Assembly: GCA_020442545.1 (NCBI GenBank)
Contig: JAGRJX010000010.1
Span: 1 to 14,378, forward strand
DNA: 14,378 nt
Reading direction: 5' to 3'
DNA from: Lysobacterales bacterium
GTDB lineage: Bacteria > Pseudomonadota > Gammaproteobacteria > Xanthomonadales > Xanthomonadaceae
Position numbers and translations under genes: made by a program. Positions 13,019-14,378 of this stretch are shown here, piece by piece. The first letter of the stretch is position 1; the number at the start of each line of letters is the position of its first letter. Under the pieces are notes generated by a model that was not told the origin of the DNA, searched no databases, and saw only the letters and a list, made by a program, of their open reading frames with translations.

Positions 13019-14378
13019 TTACTCCGCAACCTGGCTGAGCCGCGCTTCCTCGGCGCTCTTCAGGACGGCGGCCTGATCGAGCAGGTCGAGGAAAGCGCCG
13101 CGGTAGCCGAACGGATCGCTGCCGCGTGCGCTGCGCGCCAGTTCGGCTACCTGGTCCATGTTGAAGCCATCGATCCGCTCGCTGCCCTTGAGCACCTCGG
13201 CGAAGGCGGCGACGGCGGTGGCGAAGCCGATGCGCGGGCTCGACATGTCGGTATTCACCCGGCGCGGCAGCGGCTGGGTGATCAGCGCGCTTTCGTCGCC
13301 ATCCGGCGCCTTGAAGCGCAGCCGCAGCTCGCCGAGATCGCCGTGCTTGAACGGATTGGCTTTGGCAACCTTGTCGTGATCCGCTTCCGACAGGCGATCG
13401 CCGCCGGAACCGACCAGCGCGATTTCGTACAGCGCCGTCACGTCGTGTCCCGCGCCGATCTCGCCGGCGTCAACCTTGTCGTTGGCGAAGTCCTCGTTGC
13501 GCAGGCGGCGGTTTTCGTAGCCGATCAGGCGATATTCCGACACTACGTCTGGATTGAATTCGACCTGGATCTTCACGTCCTTGGCGATGGTCAGCATGGT
13601 CGAGCTGAGCTCGTCGACCAGTACCTTCTGGCCTTCCTCCAGCGTGTCGATATAGGCATGGTTGCCGTTGCCGATGTCGGCCAGCTGCTCGGCCAATTCG
13701 TCGTTGTAGTTGCCCTGTCCGAAGCCGAAGGTGGTCAGTGCGATGCCATCCTCGCGCTCGACTTCGACCATCTTCTTCAACGCGTCGACGCTGGTGGTGC
13801 CGACGTTGAAGTCGCCGTCGGTGGCCAGCACCACGCGGTTCACGCCGCCGTCGATGAAGTGATCGCGGGCGATGTCGTAGGCCAGTTCGATGCCGGCTGC
13901 GCCGTTGGTGGAGCCACCGGCTTCGAGGTGGTCCAGCGCCGCCAGCATCTTGCCTCGCTCGTTGCCGGTGGTGGAGGGCAGCACCAGTCCGGCGTTACCG
14001 GCATAGGTGACGATGGCGAGGCGATCCTGCGGGCGCATCCGCGCGATCAGCAGCGACAGCGACTGTTTCAGCAGGCCGATCTTGTCGGCGCTCTGCATCG
14101 AGCCGGAGGTGTCGATCAGCAGCGCCATGTTCGAGGCCGGGATCTTCTCCGGCGCCACCTGATAGCCCTTGATGCCGACCAGCAGCAGCTGGCGCTGGCT
14201 GTTCCACGGCGCGGTCGCCAGTTCGGTGGTCACCGAGAACGGACGGTCGGCTCGCGCTGACGGCGCGTAGTCGTAGTCGAAGTAGTTGATCATCTCCTCG
14301 GCGCGCACCGCGGCCGGCGGCGGCAGCATGCCCTGGTTCAGCATGCGGCGAACGTTGCTGTAGCTGCCGGTGTCGACG
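13019..14378 (-). CDS. yfbK: YfbK-like von Willebrand factor A protein (5' end outside window)
   Basis: The last 452 residues are visible; the frame runs off the window edge (VDTGSYSNVRRML...), so the true start and any lipoprotein signal lie beyond 14378. The first visible block, with AVRAEEMINYFDYDY, is the YfbK-type N-terminal VWA-associated domain. A VWA domain follows with a complete MIDAS site: DTSGSM (about 14113-14096), the Thr of GGSTNGAA and the Asp of LATDGDFNVG. The C-terminal 150-180 residues match the DUF3520-type tail seen in YfbK (DVTALYEIALV and onwards). YfbK proteins bind a divalent metal through MIDAS, presumably for protein-protein contact in the envelope; the function is unknown. 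It is co-oriented with the sigma operon 202 bp downstream. The in-frame ATG at 14344 is internal, not the start. Confidence 0.9.
   Translation of the reverse strand, partial: VDTGSYSNVRRMLNQGMLPPPAAVRAEEMINYFDYDYAPSARADRPFSVTTELATAPWNSQRQLLLVGIKGYQVAPEKIPASNMALLIDTSGSMQSADKIGLLKQSLSLLIARMRPQDRLAIVTYAGNAGLVLPSTTGNERGKMLAALDHLEAGGSTNGAAGIELAYDIARDHFIDGGVNRVVLATDGDFNVGTTSVDALKKMVEVEREDGIALTTFGFGQGNYNDELAEQLADIGNGNHAYIDTLEEGQKVLVDELSSTMLTIAKDVKIQVEFNPDVVSEYRLIGYENRRLRNEDFANDKVDAGEIGAGHDVTALYEIALVGSGGDRLSEADHDKVAKANPFKHGDLGELRLRFKAPDGDESALITQPLPRRVNTDMSSPRIGFATAVAAFAEVLKGSERIDGFNMDQVAELARSARGSDPFGYRGAFLDLLDQAAVLKSAEEARLSQVAE

Noticed and set aside
13343..14260. 305-aa plus-strand open frame
   Set aside because: Shadow of the VWA gene on the opposite strand; Val/Gln-rich nonsense composition and no ribosome site, while the minus frame has a full MIDAS motif.

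Overview
The window looks like a GC-rich gammaproteobacterial chromosome, most likely Lysobacterales (Xanthomonadales: Lysobacter/Luteimonas/Xanthomonas-like). This rests on three things: housekeeping proteins that read like Xanthomonad/Pseudomonas homologues, a nagZ-hpt-thioinosine phosphorylase cluster, and hairpin-rich intergenic repeats of a style I recall from this group. Placement is by recognition only; no search was run.

Layout. 1-1395 is a complete IS3-family insertion sequence. The window opens on its left inverted repeat. Its orfA and orfB are joined by a textbook -1 frameshift site (A AAA AAG plus a stem-loop 6 nt downstream). 1396-1945 is mostly non-coding, with a TAGGA/TCCTA dyad and a possible 68-aa gene. 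1946-2713 (-) encodes a stand-alone receiver-Hpt phosphorelay protein. Divergent from it at 2747-5438 (+) is a YdbH-like periplasmic bridge protein followed by a lipoprotein that appears to fuse YnbE-like and YdbL (DUF1318) parts, i.e. a compact version of the E. coli YdbH-YnbE-YdbL envelope lipid-transport system. 5439-6000 has no convincing gene and is a dense block of hairpins bounded by a ~52-bp inverted repeat.

6001-9683 (+) is a tight run of rlmD (23S rRNA m5U methyltransferase), nagZ (muropeptide recycling), a hypoxanthine phosphoribosyltransferase and a probable S-methyl-5'-thioinosine phosphorylase. The last two make a purine/methylthio salvage pair: the phosphorylase releases hypoxanthine and the transferase recaptures it as IMP. 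10045-10251 (+) is a cold-shock protein with its own extended -10 promoter, a leader of about 80 nt and a terminator.

The right end is all on the minus strand: a YfbK-type von Willebrand factor A protein cut by the window edge, a second hairpin repeat block, then an ECF sigma factor, a Pro/Ala-rich single-pass membrane protein in the anti-sigma position, and yigZ. The last three are joined by 4-nt stop/start overlaps (ATGA, GTGA), so they almost certainly form one translationally coupled operon. No tRNA, rRNA or CRISPR array was seen.
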